Notes under the pieces: model-generated | What the model saw: the letters and a program-made list of their open reading frames with translations, nothing else | Told to the model about the DNA's origin: nothing | Database searches by the model: none | Shown here: positions 58,402 through 64,000 of the stretch, one piece after another | How the letters are laid out: each line of letters begins with the position of its first letter | Position numbering within the stretch: position 1 is the stretch's first letter | From: Lateolabrax maculatus | Lineage: Eukaryota > Chordata > Actinopteri > Acropomatiformes > Lateolabracidae | Length of the DNA: 64,000 nt | Direction of reading: 5' to 3' | NCBI GenBank assembly: GCA_031216445.1 | Contig: CM062201.1 | Span: 5,759,501-5,823,500 of the forward strand | Position numbers and translations under genes: made by a program

Positions 58402-61400
58402 GATATACATTTTTCTTAAAAAATAAATTGAGAAATTGCTTACAGATAAATGGGTTCATTTAGATAAGAAGTTTTTATCTTATCAACCTAATTAATTACC
58501 TTGAAAATCCCAAGAAATTCAGATACTCTCACAGTGATTTTCATGGGATATGACCTGGCACAGTGGCTAACAGACTCATGTCTTTAACCAATTTGCCATA
58601 TGACCAAGTTGCACGAAAAAAATGCCCAGATGACTAAATTTATAAATTGTAATAACAATGTAATCGTCCTTCTTGAAATGGCTTTAAGTCACAGTAAATG
58701 ATGGTGGACAGACACACTGTGGTCCTACTAAACGAGTAGCACAAAAAAAAAAGATAGATCTTTCTGTTTGTCTCCCTCTGTCTCTCCCGCTCCTCCGCCC
58801 AACACTCCTTCTTTTCCAACGTGACTCTCTCTGGCATCCGTGGCGTACTCAAGGGTCAGCATGATGCGGCTTGTTCTAACCATGAAGAGATACCTGCTAA
58901 AAGGATAAAAAAAAAAAAAAAACATCACCTCTTGCCTCTAATGCTACCTACAGCTGCTGGAACAAGTGAGGCAGAGCTGGCGGCAGATACGGTCGCATTG
59001 TAATTACCTCTAATTACCTCGTCTAAAAACAGACACATATCACCCATCCACACACGGGCAGATAGATTCGTATTCCACAGCATGTAATCATGCTGCAAAC
59101 ATCATAAGTTTTTGGTATGAAAACGCCATAATGATAGAGAGTCCTAACAATTATTTCCCCCCCTGTCCTATCCTCTTCTGATGCCCCCCACCCCCCTCTG
59201 CACTTACGTCTATTGTGAGACTTGTGAGACTTGTTTGGAATGGCATGATTTCATATTGAGGTGGGTACAATGCAAAATGATTGTCTCACTCCCAGTGTGT
59301 GTGTGTGTGTGTGTTTGGGCGGAGGGGCGGGCAAGCCAACGGCTTCACAAGATGTGACAAAAAAATAAGAGCACACAAGAGGGCCTTGCATACGTGCAGC
59401 CGTCTTTTTCTCCCTCTTCTTATTCCTATTCCTATCACTCACGTGAATGCAAACACGCTAAGGCAGGCACTGCAAGGAAAACACACTGATGAAAACTCGA
59501 GTACACACTTACATAGGTGCATACGCAGCCAGTCGCTCTGGTAAAACAGCCTATTTGCACACGCTAATGCTATTCTGCTTTTTTGCCGCATCAGAACGTC
59601 CTCCAGGCTGTGGATTTGACTGCTGGCACTATTGACTTTATTTGCCATAAAGGCTGCTGGTTGTGATGTGGTTAATTATTTAAACCACTGCTTGAACTCA
59701 GATATTTATGATAACAAAAGCATGCCCCCATACAGATAAATGTAGATATAAGAGTAAACACACCCAAGCATGCACAAACACAAGCTAACGACAAATAAGA
59801 CACACTCATACACACAATGGAAAGACTCACACGCACACAGACTGTCACACACACCTTGCAACTGGAATCAAACCAAGGAAATCAAACCGGAGTTTTGAAG
59901 TCATCTTAACCTGGGGCTGTTGCCCTGGCAACCTTGTCTTTGAGGAAGAAAATTCCTGCCAAGGATCCAGAAACAGGGTGGAAAATCACTTGGAGCAAAA
60001 TCAATGGAACATCTATGGTGCTGCATTAAAACGACACCATTATACAGGAAAACCTTTCTGGTGTTCAGTGTGAAATTAGTTGCTGTGAATTAGGGAAATA
60101 ATTGAGATCCTGACGACTCAGCAGTCTGGAGAGTGGGTCACACTAGCTGTAGTGGAAATTAAAAAAAAATTGTGTTTAAACTAGAATTGAAAGGATATGT
60201 GCTCCTCCATGGGTTGGGAGAAATCTATGATGCCGGTCAATAAACTCAAAACTGCAGTGGCTGACGAGGATAGACAGGGTCGATTTAGGGGCTGTTTTTA
60301 TGTTATGCCATAATACGCTGTTTCAAAAATATAGAAAAACTGGCATGAATTAATGTTTCATTATACAGAAGGCAGACAAATACAATTAAAGCTAAGAAGA
60401 AAAAACATGATCTACAGTTTAATTGCTCATTAAAGCATGAGCAGGAGTTACTTTTTTTTAAGCATTACAGAGTTAAAAACTGAATTCAGCATCATTAGAA
60501 TTCAGGTGCACAGCTTTTCTGTCAGAGTTATTGGTCTTCAATCGGAAAAAATAAGTTAAAAACAAAATACAGAGCAAAAAGGAATAATTGAAAATTAATG
60601 GAAATAAAAAACTAAGTAGAATTAATATATGCTGTTTGATAAGACAGAAGCATCAAATGTATAATAAATGTTATTCCACAGCCTGCAGCCTTTTGCAATG
60701 AATACGGGCCTGAAATGAAGGCACATACAGTACAATATGGGCTGATATTGAAGATATTTTCAGACTTCTGCTAATGATGGTGATGTGTGTATGAGGAGAC
60801 ACCTTATTTGGGGTTTTCAAACATAAATCCATATTTCTGTATAAAATAAATGGAAATAATTTACAATATTACACAATCTGTGCAGTTCATGACATCAGTC
60901 CACCAGTGTTTATTTATTGATATTTCATTTTAACAGTGACACTGGCTTCACCAACAACCCTGCCGAGTGTCCACAACTGTGCTGCCGACATTTCACACTA
61001 CCACTGTCACCACTACTGTAGGACATGAAATAAGTTGCTATGTGTAACTGTGTGCAAATAATGGAAGGTGCAATTGGACAGGAGGACTACAAGAATTAAG
61101 ATTTAAAGCTGCATTCATGGATTCTTTTGTCAGTGGAACAAGCTTGAAATACCAAAGTAAGGTGGAGCTTAATGTGGTAAATTCTATGCTCGTGTTATTA
61201 ATTAACTCTATAATTTCTCTATTAATCGGTTGATGAATAGACTTGACTGTCTATTCATCCTCAAGACGGTCAAGTCACATCCAGGTATTTTGATGGTGAA
61301 TTCTAAAGAGTACTAATAGTGTAGCGAAAGATGAGAGAATACTAGAGTAAGAGGAAATAGAGAAAGAAAAGAGTGTTGTGGGAGTTACCTGCCTGTGCCT

Positions 61401-61472
61401 CATTCTGATGGATGGCCTTGCCTGCAGCCCTACCACTTTTAACACTCTACTTTAAAGAGCTGGTGTCTTGCA

Positions 61473-61477
<5 letters not shown>
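58402..61477. other. Long stretch without recognisable gene
   Basis: No supported gene. Contains a 16-A run at 58907-58922, short GT and CA patches (59298-59312, 59758-59860) and AT-rich unique sequence. Open frames on both strands have no domain. Confidence 0.45.
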
Positions 61478-61505
<28 letters not shown>

Positions 61506-61908
61506 GCCTTGAATTGTTTGAACTACTTCTTTTGTATCTTCTGATGTGTTTGTGTCCCCTGAACACACTTGCAGAAAGCCAACTCAGCTCTTTTTCAATT
61601 CTCCACATACACACACACACACACACACACACGCACTCACTAAGCCTTTTTCCACTATCCCCGTGGGGACAGTCTCGACATAATGCCTTCCCTAGCCCCT
61701 TGGCCTGACCTTAACCATCACAACTAAATGCCCAACCTTAACCCTGACCTTAACATTCACCTAATTGTAACCTGAACCCTAAAACCGAGTCTTAACCGTC
61801 AAAACAGCAGCCTCTATCCATGGGTCCCCACGGTGAAACGAGTCCCCATGGGTCAGCATGCATTCAGGTTAGAGTCCCCACTAGGATATAAGAACAAAAG
61901 AACAAGCC

Positions 61909-61939
<31 letters not shown>

Positions 61940-61944
61940 ACACA
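61478..61944. repeat. (CA)n-bounded repeat with telomere-like interior
   Basis: Three CA runs (61478-61505, 61608-61632, 61909-61944) bound a segment with CCCCGTGGGGACAGTC, many CCTTAACC/CCTGACC strings at about 61706-61800, AAAACCGAGTCTTAACCGTCA, and GTCCCCA repeated near 61825-61885. I recognise this order as a common fish repeat associated with CA microsatellites (GGTCCCCAC...TTAACCCTAACC type). The open frames over it are artefacts. Confidence 0.7.
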
Positions 61945-64000
61945 GTCAGCTTGTCTTCTTTATTGTCCCCCCGCTCTTCTTTAATATCATGACATTCAGA
62001 AGAAACATGACAGCCTCGCCAAAGCGGAGTGTCTGTTCCTCAATATTCATCACACCGGGAGACGCACACAAGGCAGCACTGAGTCCTCTCACTGTAAAAA
62101 GCTGTATTTCTGCATCAGCACTAAGCCCAGAATTATGGTCAGCATTGACTGCATTTCTATTTTCATATCATTGTGCTGGTAGCTTGTACTAAAGCTGCCA
62201 CTGAGTCCCAACTCAGCGTTAGAACTGCCGGCATTTTTTGCACAGGTCGTCCCCCTGGGAATGTAAACCTTAACCCTGGCACCCTAGCAGGAAAAAAAGA
62301 TGAGAAAGGGAAGGAGCGAACAAAAATAAGTGTCTTTCTGTCCCTCTTGGAAACTTCTGCTGTGCTTCAGCAGGGAAATCCTTAAGTCTACATAACAGAT
62401 GGCAGCGATTGCCTTTTTCTCATTTTCCACCCAAACCATGAGCCCGGTGTGTTTGTGTGCGTGCGAGTCTGTTTATACGTGGGTGAAACATGGGGATGGA
62501 GGGCAGGAAGAAGGTGGCACCGCGTCCCGCGAGGGACTGTGACGAGGCATTGTGGGCCGCGGCGCGGGGCCCTCCCTCCAGTCTGTCCGTCTAGCACCCC
62601 ACCTGCCTGGTCCAAGCGTCCATCTGCCCATCGCACATAAGCCCACTCCATCCAGCACCACGGCTTTAACAATAGATTACACTGGTTTAGCTCACTGATT
62701 AGCGCTTTGGAAGCACAATATTCGATCTTACACAAAGAAATGCAGACAGACAACTGAACAGCAGGAAGAAGTGTTTTTGGTTGTCACCTGCCAAGGTATT
62801 GTACAAAGTCAAAAGACGTCAAATTAAATCCACGGGTGATTTTGTTGGCCATTGAAAGACAAAACATGCATACACTACATGCAAGGCTACCAGTCTTCAC
62901 AACAGTAATTTGTCAACATGGAAACTGATTATGAGCATTATTAGCCAAGACTGCAACTGGACCTCCGTTGTCATAAATAGTGACAAACAGGTAGAAACAG
63001 GATGGAAAACAAGGCGTTCTGTACTGTAATATCAGGAGGATAGTTACTGTGTTTTTGCTACATTTCACCCACTTTTTATTGGGGAATTGTGAAAATACAC
63101 AAAGTAGGATCATGAATGGAGTAGGACACAATGCCCCCGCAACACGTGGCACCGTGGTTACGAACCCAACAAAATGTGTAAAACACCAAAGTTCATTTAG
63201 ACCAAACCAAACAGGTTATTGGTGAAAACACTCTAATAAGAATCATGTAAAAAATCCTGACCAATACATTATTTTCAAACTTTTGAAACAGTAAATATCA
63301 TTATTGTTTATTCAACATATGGTGGCTTAATCGATGCTGGTTATTGTGATGGCTGTGTACTAAGAGGACTGTGTTGCAGTATTTCAAGTATTTAAGTGAT
63401 GATGTATTTTCAAAGCAAGAAGCTCTGCTCAAGTGTTCCATGGCAGATGGAAGATTTTGGCATTGGGTTTTTGATAAAGCTGAATAAAAAATAAGTTCTG
63501 TAGTGAACAAAGACTCTTTATATGAACACATTCTGATGAGCACATTTTGTTCAACACAATGATCTCACACACTTCACACATTAACAAACTCACTATTGAA
63601 TATTGAACTGCACATAATAAAAGAAAAAATATAAAAATAAAAAAAGCTAAAACTGTACTGCTTTAAAAGTCATGGTTGGAATATTAATTTGTATTACACT
63701 ACAAAACTAAATGGTAGATCTTAGTTTCTGAAAAACCAGCACTGAAAATCTGGCTCAAATACTGTAATATCCTTTACATATATTTAGGCTAAAACTGTCA
63801 CTCTCTATACTGCTGTTATGCAGTTCAATTCAAATATGTGCTGTGTGATGTGATGCCTTTACACACTTTGAAATACATGTTGTAATAATGTGAAATACCA
63901 ATCCTGATTAGGCTGTAAGGGCCCTGGGGTCTGAGAGGTTAGACAGACCCAACTTTTCCCGTGTAATCTATGCATACTAGATAATCAGCCTGAATGCACT
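61945..64000. other. Terminal segment without recognisable gene
   Basis: No supported gene. A GC-richer, CG-bearing stretch lies at about 62500-62660 with the texture of regulatory or CNE-like DNA. Downstream sequence is AT-rich and unique-looking up to the end of the window. Confidence 0.4.

Noticed and set aside
61706..61800. Telomere-like CCTTAACC strings
   Set aside because: Irregular, not tandem TTAGGG units, and embedded in a dispersed fish repeat; not a telomere or interstitial telomere array.
62500..62660. Short GC-rich, CG-bearing patch considered as a CpG-island promoter
   Set aside because: Too short, and no adjacent first exon or transcript signal could be identified.
1..64000. 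Microbial-type systems (operons, CRISPR arrays, phage or plasmid modules)
   Set aside because: No spaced direct-repeat arrays, no contiguous long ORFs and no recognisable prokaryotic genes; repeats and composition are those of a teleost nuclear genome.

Overview
The window reads as nuclear DNA from a teleost fish, most likely a spiny-rayed (percomorph) species. That call rests on several interspersed repeats I recognise as typical of such genomes (5160-5667, 22864-23363, 27791-28088, 32115-32480, 35529-36126, 53360-53640), on tRNA-derived SINEs, on relics of two LINE lineages, and on many long (CA)n/(TG)n microsatellites. There is no bacterial, phage or plasmid-style gene organisation: no operons, no ribosome-binding-site-led ORF runs and no CRISPR array. 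No complete protein-coding host gene is recognisable. The window is best read as intergenic or large-intron DNA, perhaps a gene-poor regulatory landscape.

The one firm functional gene is a tRNA-Gln (anticodon TTG) at 39314-39385 on the + strand. Retroelement relics carry the only recognisable protein homology: an L1/Tx1-like LINE ORF2 relic (about 45925-48190) with a shorter relative at 20455-20735, and two CR1/L2/Rex1-type LINE 3' fragments (30215-31222 and 56665-57040). All have internal stops, frameshifts or deletions. DNA-transposon-derived elements with inverted termini are spread through the window. They include three copies of one roughly 400 bp family with TAGCCTGG ends (2055-2450 minus, 15852-16211 plus and truncated, 57985-58401 plus).

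Layout: 1-5159 holds low-complexity DNA, the first TAGCCTGG copy and a long pyrimidine tract. 5160-15851 holds a palindromic element, an 83 bp duplicated segment, a C21 run and otherwise unique AT-rich sequence. 15852-23806 holds the second TAGCCTGG copy, an L1 fragment, a SINE and a foldback MITE. 23807-31222 holds unique sequence, a MITE and a LINE 3' end. 31223-39385 holds four repeats, one SINE and the tRNA. 39386-48190 holds unique sequence, a possible minus-strand exon near 44.7-45.0 kb and the large L1 relic. 48191-64000 holds unique stretches, several repeats, the second CR1/L2 fragment, the third TAGCCTGG copy and a (CA)n-flanked repeat.

Between the repeats lie moderately GC-balanced, non-repetitive stretches (for example 17380-17720, 21640-21960, 24890-25390, 25480-25800, 38240-38470, 43500-44830, 49260-49460, 51800-51960, 55650-55960) that resemble conserved noncoding elements. 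That resemblance is a judgement of texture, not a demonstrated alignment. I see no undescribed multi-gene system here. The most useful leads are two possible exons without recognised homology, the unusual palindromic structures inside the transposon copies, and the duplicated 83 bp segment.
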